Shown here piece after piece: positions 25,306-35,700 of a DNA stretch of 46,187 bases. The position numbers were made by a program, and so were the translations under genes. A model generated the notes under the pieces. It saw nothing but the letters and a program-made list of their open reading frames with translations, had not been told where the DNA came from and ran no database searches. Each line of letters starts with the position of its first letter. Position 1 is the first letter of the stretch. Origin of the DNA: Paracoccaceae bacterium (GTDB taxonomy: Bacteria > Pseudomonadota > Alphaproteobacteria > Rhodobacterales > Rhodobacteraceae); contig JADHOV010000021.1 of assembly GCA_016778765.1 (NCBI GenBank), positions 1 through 46,187 of the forward strand. The letters are read 5' to 3'.

Positions 25306-26384
25306 TAATTTCCCTTTCCAAAACGAATGCGGTAATTGATAAACAAATCAGTCGCGAGCAAAAAGAATAATAACATGCCTTGAAACAATTGGATCGAGGC
25401 CCCTGGAACCCCCAGCATCAACTGCGCCAACTCGCCGCCGATATAGGTCAGCGCCATCAACAGCCCTGCTGCCAGAATTCCCCAAGGATTAAGCCGCCCC
25501 AAAAAGGCGACAATAATAGCGGTAAACCCATAGCCAGAATTAAAATCGGTGGTGATCTGTCCCGCTGGTCCACTGACTTCAAATAGCCCTGCCATACCCG
25601 CCAAAATACCTGAAAAACCAAGGCAAAAAATCACCAATCTTGAGGGTTTAATCCCCGCGAATTCCGCAGCTTTTGGCGCCTCGCCGGTTAACCGAATTTG
25701 AAACCCGCGCAGATGTTGGGTGAGAAGGATATAGGCGAAGATAACGCTTATAAACGCCACCACGACGCCCCAATGCATCCCCGAGCCGCTAATCAATTCT
25801 GCATTATGCGCGCTGTCATATTGGCGAAGGTTTCGCGAGCCGGGAAACCCCATACCTTCTGGATTTTTCAACAGGCCTTGCGACACAGATGCCAGAAAGG
25901 ATTCCGCGACATATACCAGCATGAGCGAAACCAATATTTCATTGGTTTTGAAACGGGTGCGCAACAAGGCGGGGATCATCGCCCAGATCCAGCCGCCCAA
26001 AGCACCGGCAAGAACCATCAGCGGAAAAATCAGGTGGCTTTCCAGTGGATAAAGCGCCAAAGCCACAGCGGCGCCGCAAATCGCTCCGATAATATATTGC
26101 CCTTCCGCGCCAATATTCCATATGCCGGCGCGAAAGCCGAACGATAGTCCGATCGCGATTAAAATAAGTGGGCCGGCTTTTACCAAAAGCTGCGGGCGAG
26201 AATAAGAAGCAAATGTTGGGTCGAATAAAGGATCCCAGAAAATAATCCGAATTGCCTCGAGCGGGGGCTTGCCCAAAATGGCAAACATTGCCCCCCCCAT
26301 CACCATCGTCAAAAGCACTGCAATCGCGGGCGTGATGGTTGTGAGCAGCGCCGAGGGGTTAAGCCGTTTTTCGAGACGGATCAT
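25305..26384 (-). CDS. ABC transporter permease, purine/nucleoside type
   Basis: 359 residues of the same permease superfamily, YufP/NupP-like. It has a longer N-terminus (first membrane segment LLTTITPAIAVLLTMVMGGAMF), GLSFGFRAGIWNIGAEGQYIIGA, and the cytoplasmic loop LRGFQIRLTGEAPKAAEFAGIKP that docks on the ATPase. Overlaps the ATPase gene by 4 bp (ATGA-type) and the next permease by one base, so the three are translationally coupled. Confidence 0.92.
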   Translation of the reverse strand: MIRLEKRLNPSALLTTITPAIAVLLTMVMGGAMFAILGKPPLEAIRIIFWDPLFDPTFASYSRPQLLVKAGPLILIAIGLSFGFRAGIWNIGAEGQYIIGAICGAAVALALYPLESHLIFPLMVLAGALGGWIWAMIPALLRTRFKTNEILVSLMLVYVAESFLASVSQGLLKNPEGMGFPGSRNLRQYDSAHNAELISGSGMHWGVVVAFISVIFAYILLTQHLRGFQIRLTGEAPKAAEFAGIKPSRLVIFCLGFSGILAGMAGLFEVSGPAGQITTDFNSGYGFTAIIVAFLGRLNPWGILAAGLLMALTYIGGELAQLMLGVPGASIQLFQGMLLFFLLATDLFINYRIRFGKGN

Positions 26385-27892
26385 GGCGTTGCCTCTGCGG
26401 TTGCGCTGCCCATCATTAAGCCAATATCCTCAATCGTTAACCCAGCTGTTTTTTTGATCTGCGATAGGCGGCCTTCATAAAGCGCGCAAAAGCGATCCGA
26501 AATCTCGATCAGTTCATCCAAATCTTGCGAAATAATCAAAATCGCAGCGCCTTTGGCTGCCAGATCCAAAAGCGATTGACGAATGGCGGCCGCGGCGGCG
26601 GCATCAACGCCCCATGTCGGCTGGTTCACCACCAATACATCAGGATCTTGTAATACCTCTCGTCCAATAACAAATTTTTGCAAATTCCCCCCCGATAAAG
26701 AGGCCGCTGTATTCGCGGTGCCGGGGGTTCTGACATCAAATTTATCGATGATGGTTTTGGCAAATTTTTCTGCGCCGCTCCAGTTTAAAAACCCATTTTT
26801 AATCAGTTTTTTGCGCAGCGCGCCGGTAAGCAATGCGTTTTCAATCAGGCTCATATTTGGCGCGGCTGCGTGGCCCAAACGTTCTTCGGGGGCGCATAGC
26901 AGACCAAGAGTTCGCCGCGCATTCGGGCCCAAATGGCCAATATTTTCTCCGTTAAGCTGGCACATTTGCGGCGCAGATAGCGCCTCTCCTGAGAGGGCAG
27001 CCAATAATTCCTCTTGGCCATTTCCGGCGATGCCACCGATCCCAAGAATTTCCCCAGCTGCTATTTCAAAGCTGAGGTCGCTGATCGGTGATTTGCCGCT
27101 GCCATTGCCCGCAAGCGTAAGTGCTTTCACCGAAAGCCGGGTTTTCCCCAGCTCGTGTTGTTTTTTCTGAGGGGCTTTAAAGCTGGCGCCAACCATCATT
27201 TCGGCCAAAGCCGCAGCCGAGGTGTCCGAGGGCGTGCAGCCCGCCACTTTCTTGCCGCGCCGCAGGATGGTTGCCGTGTCACAAAGGCTGCGGATCTCTT
27301 CCAGCTTATGGCTGATGTAAAGGATTGAGGTGCCCTCTGATTTAAGCTTGCGCAGCGTTGCAAACAGGGTTTGCACTTCTTGCGGTGTCAGCACCGATGT
27401 GGGCTCATCCATGATAAGCAATTTCGGATTTTGCAACAGGCAACGGATGATCTCAACGCGCTGGCGCCCTCCTGCGGATAAGCTTCCAACGATGCGGTTT
27501 GGATCAAGCGGCAGCCCATAGGCCTGAGAAACCTCTCGAATGCGCTGCGCCAAATCGCGTTGAGGCAATATGGTTTCCATGCCTAAGGCAATGTTTTCCC
27601 CCACATTCAGCGCGTCAAACAGAGAAAAATGCTGAAAAACCATTCCAACGCCTTGGCTTCGCGCAACCTTTGGCTCGCTAGGAGCAAATGCTTGTCCGTT
27701 CAGCGTCATGGCACCTTGATCTGGGCGAACCAACCCATAAATCATTTTTACAAGCGTTGATTTTCCCGCGCCATTTTCCCCTAAAAGCGCATGTATTTCA
27801 CGTTGGCCGATATCAAATGACACATCGTCATTCGCAACCACGCCCGGGTAGCTTTTGCTCAACCCGCGAATTTCCATCAGAACGTCTGTCAC
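26381..27892 (-). CDS. ABC transporter ATP-binding protein, two nucleotide-binding domains
   Basis: 503 residues with two fused ABC domains, the pattern of sugar and nucleoside importers. Domain 1: Walker A GENGAGKSTL, signature LSAGGRQRVEI, Walker B LLIMDEPTSVLTP. Domain 2: Walker A degenerate (GIAGNGQEEL, without the Lys-Ser/Thr pair), signature LSGGNLQKFVI, Walker B-like VLVVNQPTWGVDAA, in which the usual Glu is replaced. Such a degenerate second site is normal for this family. Overlaps xdhC upstream and the permease gene downstream by 4 bp, linking xanthine dehydrogenase maturation and transport in one operon. Confidence 0.93.
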   Translation of the reverse strand: MTDVLMEIRGLSKSYPGVVANDDVSFDIGQREIHALLGENGAGKSTLVKMIYGLVRPDQGAMTLNGQAFAPSEPKVARSQGVGMVFQHFSLFDALNVGENIALGMETILPQRDLAQRIREVSQAYGLPLDPNRIVGSLSAGGRQRVEIIRCLLQNPKLLIMDEPTSVLTPQEVQTLFATLRKLKSEGTSILYISHKLEEIRSLCDTATILRRGKKVAGCTPSDTSAAALAEMMVGASFKAPQKKQHELGKTRLSVKALTLAGNGSGKSPISDLSFEIAAGEILGIGGIAGNGQEELLAALSGEALSAPQMCQLNGENIGHLGPNARRTLGLLCAPEERLGHAAAPNMSLIENALLTGALRKKLIKNGFLNWSGAEKFAKTIIDKFDVRTPGTANTAASLSGGNLQKFVIGREVLQDPDVLVVNQPTWGVDAAAAAAIRQSLLDLAAKGAAILIISQDLDELIEISDRFCALYEGRLSQIKKTAGLTIEDIGLMMGSATAEATP

Positions 27893-28839
27893 GCTTTCTT
27901 CCTTGTTAAGGCACGGTTCTCAACGCGCCTTTCCAAAAACGCTGCGCTGACTCCGATGGCGATTTCGGCTGGATGCTTACCAAAATCGCGTGATCCGATG
28001 GGACAGGTGATCCGGTTGATACTGGCCGAATTATGCCCTAGAGCTTGCAAACGCTTTTTAAAACGCGCCCATTTGGTGGCAGATCCTATCAGCCCTGTCC
28101 AGTCAAACCCGTGCCGCAGCAACCCATTGCATAATTCTAAGTCCAAACTGTGCGAAAATGTCAGGATAAGATGCTGTGCTGTTTGGGGTGCATGCTTGAT
28201 CAACGCGGTTGGGGTTTTTGCAGGCAGCATAATTACCCGTTCCGGAGCGCGATCTGGAAAGCGGGAAAGATTCGTATCGACCCAAGTGATCTCTAAATCG
28301 GGCAGGGGGGCAAACATATGCACCAAGGCGCGCCCGACATGACCGGCCCCCCAGATCCAAAGCTGCGCGCTGGGCGCAAAAACCGGTTCGATCATCCAAC
28401 CATCATAGAGGCCGGGTTTTGGCAAAACCCCTTGTCCGCGGTGATCTGCCAGAACGCGTTTGGCCGAAAAAGGCAGCGTTGATGCGCCGGTGATCCGCCT
28501 AATTAGCAAATTTCCATCGGCTTGAGGCATGGATTGCGTTGAAAAAAACTCGGTCACCAACGCGACTGAGCCGCCGCAGCATTGGCCCAAGTCAGGCCCC
28601 AGCGGATGGCGGCTAAACAGCGCGCTGGTTTTCCCCTGCTCGATGGCTTCACGCGCGGTGCGGGCGGCTTGGTATTCAAGCGCACCACCCCCGATCGTGC
28701 CGCTTTGGCCGGTTTTCCAAACCAACATTGAGGCCCCGATATCGCGCGGGGTAGATCCTGCAACATCCGCCACGACCACGCGGGCGATGGGCCCGTATTT
28801 GCAGGCCGCCCGGGTCAGCGCATCTAAATCAAACCCCAT
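27889..28839 (-). CDS. xdhC: Xanthine dehydrogenase accessory protein XdhC
   Basis: A molybdenum-cofactor chaperone that binds Moco, promotes its sulfuration and inserts it into XdhB. 316 residues from ATG 28839 (MGFDLDALTRA); the longer frame upstream is Arg/Cys-rich and runs through xdhB. Family segments: VVVADVAGSTPRDIGASMLV, GTIGGGALEYQAART, GPDLGQCCGGSVALV (Cys pair) and the Rossmann part LWIWGAGHVGRALV. Overlaps xdhB by 11 bp and the ATPase gene by 4 bp. Confidence 0.92.
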   Translation of the reverse strand: MGFDLDALTRAACKYGPIARVVVADVAGSTPRDIGASMLVWKTGQSGTIGGGALEYQAARTAREAIEQGKTSALFSRHPLGPDLGQCCGGSVALVTEFFSTQSMPQADGNLLIRRITGASTLPFSAKRVLADHRGQGVLPKPGLYDGWMIEPVFAPSAQLWIWGAGHVGRALVHMFAPLPDLEITWVDTNLSRFPDRAPERVIMLPAKTPTALIKHAPQTAQHLILTFSHSLDLELCNGLLRHGFDWTGLIGSATKWARFKKRLQALGHNSASINRITCPIGSRDFGKHPAEIAIGVSAAFLERRVENRALTRKKA

Positions 28840-31147
28840 GCGCTTGCGCTCGCTGCACCGAGTGAAACACTTGTTCGGGCGTTGCCGGGGCCTGCAAGTC
28901 GGGATAGGCACTGCCGCATGCTGAAATCGCATTGCTCAGCGCCATAAAGACCGAGTTGCCGAGCATAAAGGGCGGCTCTCCCACCGCTTTTGATCGATAA
29001 ATTGTGTTTTCCGTGTTTTGGCCGTTCCAAAGTGCAACGTTGAAAATGTCTGGTTTGTCGCCAATGGTTGGGATTTTATAGGTTGAGGGCGCATGGGTGC
29101 GCAAATGACCGCTTTGATCCCAGACCAATTCTTCGGTGGTTAACCAACCCGCGCCTTGCACATATCCACCCTCGATTTGGCCAATATCCAGCGCCGGATT
29201 AAGGCTGGCCCCCACATCGTGCAGGATGTCGCAGCGCAAAATGCGATTTTCACCCGTGAGACGATCGATCACAACCTCGCTGACAGCGGCGCCATACGCG
29301 AAATAGAAAAAGGGTCGCCCCTCGCCTTTGATGCGATCCCATTTAAGGCCAGGTGTTTTGTAAAACCCGTTTGCTGATAAATTAATTCTGTTTTCGTAAC
29401 ATAATTTGGCAATTTTTTGGAAGGGCACGCGCCGCGCGTCGATGCTTATATGATTGTTTTCAAATCCCACTATGGCATTGGGTTTTTGAAAATGTTGTTT
29501 CACAAAATCGCTGATGCGTGCGGTGATTTGTTCGCAAGCCCGTTTGATTGCCATGCCGTTTAAATCGCTTCCCGAACTGGCCGCAGTGGCAGAGGTATTG
29601 GGCACTTTTGCGGTATCTGTTGCCGTGATTTTGATCTGGTGCATATCAACGCCAAATTCAAAAGCGGCCACTTGGGCAAGTTTTTGAAACAGACCTTGGC
29701 CCATCTCGGTTCCGCCATGATTGATTCTGATGCTGCCATCTTGGTAGAGATGCACCAAAGCGCCCGCTTGATTAAGGTGACTTAGGGTAAAGGAAATACC
29801 AAATTTAACGGGGGTTAGCGCGATCCCGCGTTTTAAAATGGGATTTTGCGTATTCCAGGTTTTAATTGCGGCCTTGCGGTCTGAATATTGGCTTGTTTTT
29901 GCCAACTGATCGGTCAATTGATTCAGAATAAAATCGGTAACCGGCATACCATAGGGTGTGGTTTGAGCATTTTCAGACCGAGCAGATGAGCGCGGCGCTA
30001 CCGCCATATCAGCGTAAAAATTGCGGCGCCGGATATCGAGCGCATCTTGCTTTAAATAATGCGCAATATGGTCAAGCACGCGTTCGATTCCCAACATGCC
30101 TTGCGGGCCACCAAAGCCGCGAAAGGCCGTAGCGCTTTGCGTATTGGTTTTCAAACGATGGCTTTCGATGCTGCAATGCGGCAGATGATAGGCATTATCG
30201 GCATGTAACATCGCCCGATCCGCCACGGGCAGTGAAAGGTCTTGGGCCCAACCGCAGCGCGCATATTGCACGAATGCGACCCCGGCAATGCGCCCCTCTG
30301 CGTCAAAACCTGCTTGATAAGAAATGCGAAAATCATGGCGTTTGCCAGTGATCATCATATCGTCATCGCGATCATAGCGCATCTTGCAGGGGCGTCCGGT
30401 ATGTCGGGCAGCGATGGCGCAGGCAACGGCCAATGCGTTGCCTTGGCTTTCCTTTCCCCCAAACGCACCGCCCATCCGCCGCACTTCAACGCGGACATCT
30501 TGCATTTGAAGACCCAAAGCATCGGCAACCTTATGCTGTATTTCGCTGGGGTGTTGCGTCGAGCTGTGGATGACCATTTCCTGATCATCCTGCGGCAGGG
30601 CCAGTGCGGCTTGGCCTTCAAGGTAAAAATGTTCTTGCCCCCCTATCACAATCTTACCTTGGATTTTATGCGCGGCCTGCGCGATAGCCGCGCTAGGATC
30701 ACCTTTTTGGTAGATGCGGGGACCATCCTCAAAGCGGCTATTGGCGGCGAGGGCTTGGTCTATCGACAGGATCGCCTCGTGTTCCTCATAGTTGACCTTT
30801 GCCAAGCGCGCGGCTTTGCGCGCGCTCAAGTGGCTGGTCGCAATCACCAAAAAAATCGGTTGGCCGCTATAATGAACGCGGCCCTCGCTTAAAAGCGGTT
30901 CATCGCCTGCTGCCGGCGAGACATCGTTTGAAAATGGCAGATCTTCGGCTGTTAAGACGGCGATCACGCCTTCATGGGCGCGCACCTGATCTAAGCCCAG
31001 ATCGGTGATTTGCCCCGAGGCGATGCTGGAAAGCCCAAACGCTAGGTGCAGGCAATTGGCGGGGCAAGGCAGATCATCAAGGTAGCGCGCGGCACCGGTC
31101 ACGTGCAGATGGGCGGCATCATGGGGAAACGGGTGCCCGTAGCTCAT
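28829..31147 (-). CDS. xdhB: Xanthine dehydrogenase molybdopterin-binding subunit XdhB
   Basis: The catalytic subunit that hydroxylates hypoxanthine and xanthine to urate; 772 residues. ATG 31147 (MSYGHPFPHDAAHLHVTG) overlaps the xdhA stop; a frame extension to 31177 is discarded. Visible motifs: GGQEHFYLEGQAALA, RMGGAFGGKESQGNALA (Moco loop), TAFRGFGGPQGM (substrate Arg region), TEMGQGLFQKLAQVAA, and the catalytic glutamate near the end in SKAVGEPPFMLGNSVF. Cofactor loading depends on the adjacent xdhC and on molybdate supply from elsewhere. Confidence 0.95.
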   Translation of the reverse strand: MSYGHPFPHDAAHLHVTGAARYLDDLPCPANCLHLAFGLSSIASGQITDLGLDQVRAHEGVIAVLTAEDLPFSNDVSPAAGDEPLLSEGRVHYSGQPIFLVIATSHLSARKAARLAKVNYEEHEAILSIDQALAANSRFEDGPRIYQKGDPSAAIAQAAHKIQGKIVIGGQEHFYLEGQAALALPQDDQEMVIHSSTQHPSEIQHKVADALGLQMQDVRVEVRRMGGAFGGKESQGNALAVACAIAARHTGRPCKMRYDRDDDMMITGKRHDFRISYQAGFDAEGRIAGVAFVQYARCGWAQDLSLPVADRAMLHADNAYHLPHCSIESHRLKTNTQSATAFRGFGGPQGMLGIERVLDHIAHYLKQDALDIRRRNFYADMAVAPRSSARSENAQTTPYGMPVTDFILNQLTDQLAKTSQYSDRKAAIKTWNTQNPILKRGIALTPVKFGISFTLSHLNQAGALVHLYQDGSIRINHGGTEMGQGLFQKLAQVAAFEFGVDMHQIKITATDTAKVPNTSATAASSGSDLNGMAIKRACEQITARISDFVKQHFQKPNAIVGFENNHISIDARRVPFQKIAKLCYENRINLSANGFYKTPGLKWDRIKGEGRPFFYFAYGAAVSEVVIDRLTGENRILRCDILHDVGASLNPALDIGQIEGGYVQGAGWLTTEELVWDQSGHLRTHAPSTYKIPTIGDKPDIFNVALWNGQNTENTIYRSKAVGEPPFMLGNSVFMALSNAISACGSAYPDLQAPATPEQVFHSVQRAQAHGV

Positions 31148-32517
31148 GCGTTTACTCCCATCAGGTTCACGGCACAATCTTGGCTTTCAAGAAAACAACG
31201 GAGCAACAGCCCATAGGCAGCGTCTTGGCGATAGGCGGCAGAGGCGCGCATATCGCTGAGGGGCTGAAAATCAGCTGTCAAAGCTGCGCGACAGGTTTCA
31301 AGGCTGCTTTCTTGCCATGGTTGGCCGAGCAGTGCAGCCTCTGTTTTATACGCGCGCTGCGGCGTGCCAGCCATACCGCCAAAGCAAATCCGCGCGCGTT
31401 CTACATAACCTTCTTTGATCCCAATACTAAAACATCCGCATACCGCAGAAATATCCTGATCAAAGCGTTTGGAAAGCTTATAGCAATACAGAGATGCGCC
31501 CAGCTTTGGCAGCAAAATAGCCTCAACAAATTCTGCCTTTTGCAGATCCTGTTTGCCATAGCTCAGGAAGAATGTTTCCAAATCAATTTCGCGACGATCT
31601 GCACCGCGGCGCAGCACCAGTTTAGCACCAAGCGCGATCAGAGCGGGCGCATTGTCTCCAATGGGCGATCCATTGGCGATATTACCACCCAATGTGGCCG
31701 CCATGCGCACTTGCGTTGATCCATAGCGTCGCAACATCTCGCTATAATGCGGCAAAGGCTTTTGCGCCCATAGGCGCAGGGCTTCGATAGACACCATAGC
31801 ACCGATACGGATATGATCGCCGTTATCTTCAATTTGCGCCAGATCTTTTGCCTGATGTAAAAACGCCAATGGGGCGGGGTTGCGCAGATCTTTTGTGATC
31901 CATAATGCCAGATCGGTTGCGCCGGCGACCAAAACCGTTTCCGGCTCATCAAGCAATAGGCTGGCCAAGGCATCGCTCGAGCTTGGCAGATAGGTTTGTT
32001 CCTGCTGCAGATCCAATGCGGCCAATTTTTGTCGGTCGCTGCGCAGCCAGTCGGGCTGTGATAAGCGGGCGCTGGCTTGGGCGGCGCGTAAAATAGGCGC
32101 ATAGCCCGTGCAGCGGCATAAATTACCTGCCAGCGTGGTTGCATGATCTTCATCTTGATTGATCTGCGCGGCAGCCATTGAGGCGATAAATCCCGGCGTG
32201 CAGAAGCCACATTGGCTTCCATGCGCGTCGATCATCGCGCTTTGCACCGGGTGCAATGCGTCGCCTTGCCCCAAAGCTTCCACGGTGCGCACGGCTTTAC
32301 CCTGTAATTGTGGCAATAAGAGAATACAGGCATTCAGCGCTTGGACGGCCTCTGGGGTTATCACCACCACTGTGCAGGCCCCGCAATCGCCTTCATTGCA
32401 GCCTTCTTTGGTTCCCGTCAGTCCACGCGTTTCACGCAGCCAATCCAAAAAGCTTGTGGTAGCACTGATATTCGTCAGGGCCACTGTCTCTCCATTCAGA
32501 AGAAACGATATGTTCAT
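31144..32517 (-). CDS. xdhA: Xanthine dehydrogenase FeS/FAD subunit XdhA
   Basis: 457 residues. The N-terminal plant-type [2Fe-2S] domain (CNEGDCGACTVV) is followed by the second cluster domain (QCGFCTPGFI and LAGNLCRCTGYAPI), then the FAD domain (VAGATDLALWITK, ATLGGNIANGSPIGDNAP). It passes electrons from the molybdenum centre to NAD+. First gene of the operon xdhABC-transporter. A 227-bp divergent gap to dnaE should contain its promoter. No operator was recognised. Confidence 0.95.
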   Translation of the reverse strand: MNISFLLNGETVALTNISATTSFLDWLRETRGLTGTKEGCNEGDCGACTVVVITPEAVQALNACILLLPQLQGKAVRTVEALGQGDALHPVQSAMIDAHGSQCGFCTPGFIASMAAAQINQDEDHATTLAGNLCRCTGYAPILRAAQASARLSQPDWLRSDRQKLAALDLQQEQTYLPSSSDALASLLLDEPETVLVAGATDLALWITKDLRNPAPLAFLHQAKDLAQIEDNGDHIRIGAMVSIEALRLWAQKPLPHYSEMLRRYGSTQVRMAATLGGNIANGSPIGDNAPALIALGAKLVLRRGADRREIDLETFFLSYGKQDLQKAEFVEAILLPKLGASLYCYKLSKRFDQDISAVCGCFSIGIKEGYVERARICFGGMAGTPQRAYKTEAALLGQPWQESSLETCRAALTADFQPLSDMRASAAYRQDAAYGLLLRCFLESQDCAVNLMGVNA

Positions 32518-32744
32518 CGGGTTAAACCTGCCGCCTTACCATATTTCCCTGTCTCAAAACCTTCGATGCGGCGTAGAAGATGTGAGTTTGTCTTCCTCAA
32601 CGTTAGCCGCCGATTTACCATCCTGGCAAGATTTATTTTCAAGGAAGGGTGCCAGAGGGCTTTTTATTTCCAAATTGGTGATTTTTAGGGCAAACTTTGA
32701 AATAAGGCATTGGGGTCGTGCCGCGGCTGGTCTATTCTAAATGT

Positions 32745-35700
32745 ATGACAAAAAATGCCCAATTCATCCATCTGAGATTGCACAGCGAGTATTCCCTTCT
32801 TGAAGGGGCGATGCGGCTGAAAAAGCTTCCGGATTTATGCCAAAACATGGCGATACCGGCCGTTGCGCTGACAGATAGCAATAATTTATTCGCTGCGCTT
32901 GAATTTTCGGTTTCTGCCAGTGCGGCCGGTGTGCAACCCATTCTGGGCTGTCAGATTGATCTGGCTTATGCCCCCGTACCGTTGGGTGGGCGCAAACCAC
33001 CGCCGGCGCCGATCGTGCTGCTGGCGCAATCGGAAACGGGATATGAAAACTTACTCAAATTGAACTCTTGCTTATATCTCAAGGCTGATGGCGAGCTGCC
33101 GCAAGTCAGCTTAGAGGATTTGAAGCGTTTTCATAAAGATCTGATCTGCTTAACGGGGGGCGCAGATGGTCCTGTGGGCTGCTTGCTCAGAGCGGGCCAA
33201 GCGCCAGCAGCAGAAGCGTTGATGCAGCAATTTTCCGAAATTTATGACGATCGCCTGTATGTTGAGTTGCAGCGCCATCCCGGGGAGACGGGGCTTCCCG
33301 AGGCCGAACGGCTGACAGAGGCCGGATTTATCGAGTTTGCGTATCGTATGGATTTGCCCTTGGTGGCCACCAATGATGTATATTTCCCCAAACCCGATAT
33401 GTATGAGGCGCATGACGCATTGATTTGCATCGCCGAAGGGGCTTATGTGGATCAGCAAGCACCCCGCCGTCGGCTAAGCGCGCAGCATTATTTCAAAACG
33501 CCACAAGAAATGGTGACGCTCTTTGCTGATCTTCCCGAAGCCGTTGCCAATACGCTAGAAATCGCACGCCGCTGCGCCTTCATGGCTTATCGGCGGGATC
33601 CGATTTTGCCAAAATTTGCAACTGATGAGGTTCAGGAATTACGGCGCCAGGCGCAAGAGGGCTTGGCCGCGCGGTTGGCGATTATTCCGCATGCGGATAC
33701 GGTGGAGGCCTATGAAAAGCGTCTTGAATTTGAGTTGAAGATTATCGAAGGCATGGGCTTTCCAGGTTATTTTCTGATCGTGGCAGATTTTATCAAATGG
33801 GCGAAAGAAAAAAACATACCGGTTGGTCCCGGGCGTGGATCTGGGGCGGGCAGTTTGGTGGCTTATTCGCTAACCATTACCGATTTGGATCCGCTGCGCT
33901 ATTCGCTTTTGTTTGAACGGTTTTTAAATCCAGAACGCGTGAGCATGCCGGATTTTGATATCGATTTCTGTATGGATCGCCGCGATGAAGTGATCCAATA
34001 TGTTCAAGAAAAATATGGCCGTGATAAAGTGGGCCAGATCATCACCTTTGGGGCGCTTTTATCAAAAGCGGCTGTTCGAGATATCGGGCGGGTTTTGCAA
34101 ATGCCCTATGGTCAAGTCGACCGCCTTTCCAAAATGATTCCGGTGGAAGGGGTGAAGCCTGTTAGCATTGAAAAAGCCTTGGCTGATGAGCCACGTTTGC
34201 GCGAAGAGGCGCAAAATGAAGAGGTTGTGGACCGTTTGCTTACTTATGGGCAACAGGTCGAGGGGTTGCTGCGCAATGCTTCGACCCATGCGGCCGGGGT
34301 GGTGATCGGTGATCGGCCGCTGGATGCGCTGGTGCCCCTGTATCAGGACCCCAGATCGGATATGCCCGCCACGCAGTTCAACATGAAATGGGTGGAACAG
34401 GCCGGTCTGGTAAAATTCGACTTTCTGGGATTGAAAACCCTAACCGTGATTCAAAACGCGGTTGATTTGGTGATTAAATCCGGCCGGGCACTGCATATCG
34501 CGGCGGATGGCAGTAGTTTATATGAGCCAGCGGCGGGCACGCAGGATGATATTGCGGCGATCCCGCTTGATGATGAAAAATCATACGCGCTCTATGCGGC
34601 GGCAAAAACAATCGCGGTGTTTCAGGTGGAATCCAGCGGCATGATGGATGCGTTAAAGCGGATGAAGCCCACTTGTATTGAAGATATTGTGGCGCTTGTG
34701 GCTTTGTACCGCCCGGGTCCGATGGAAAATATTCCAACCTATTGCGAAGTGAAAAACGGCTTGAAAGAACGGGCCTCTATTCATCCCCTTATTGATGATA
34801 TCTTGGAAGAAACCCAAGGCATTATCGTGTATCAGGAACAAGTTATGCAGATCGCGCAGGTGATGGCGAATTATAGCCTTGGCGGGGCCGATCTATTACG
34901 CCGCGCGATGGGGAAAAAGATCAAAGAGGCGATGGATGCCGAGCGCCCCAAATTTGAAAAGGGCGCGGCGGAAAATGGAGTGGATGCAAAAAAAGCCTCT
35001 GAAGTTTTTGATTTGTTAGAAAAATTCGCCAATTACGGGTTTAACAAATCGCATGCCGCCGCTTACGCCGTGGTCAGCTATCAAACCGCGTGGCTCAAAG
35101 CCAACCATCCGGTCGAATTCATGGCCGGCGTGATGAATTGTGATCTGCATTTAACGGATAAGCTGGCGGTTTATTTTGAAGAGGTACGCAAGGGCTTATC
35201 ATTGCTGTTCGTGCCGCCTTGCATCAACCGCTCGCAAGCTACTTTTGACGTGCATGAAGGCGCGCTGGTTTATGCGCTTGGGGCGTTAAAGAATGTGGGC
35301 GTAGAGGCGATGCGGCTATTTACCCAGGCGCGTCTTGTAGAGGGCGTCGAGCGGCCTTTTGTAACCTTGTTTGATGTGGCGCGGCGGGTGGATCTGAAGC
35401 GCGTTGGCAAGCGGCCATTGGAGATGCTGGCCCGGGCGGGGGCGTTTGACCAACTGGATGGCAATCGGCGTCGGGTCTTTTCCAGCCTAGATGCTTTGGT
35501 CGGCTATTCAGCCGCAATTCATGAACAAAAAGCCTCTAACCAGGTCTCGTTATTCGGTGAGGCGGGTGAGGATCTGCCGGAACCGCGACTGATTTCGATG
35601 GAAGACTGGCTGCCCGCAGAACGTCTTTCTGAAGAATTTGCCGCAATCGGTTTTTACCTATCGGGGCACCCGCTAGATGATTATATGGCGCCGTTGCGGC

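Noticed and set aside
30242..30892. 216-codon frame opposite xdhB
   Set aside because: Shadow of the conserved molybdopterin subunit; no start signal or motif.
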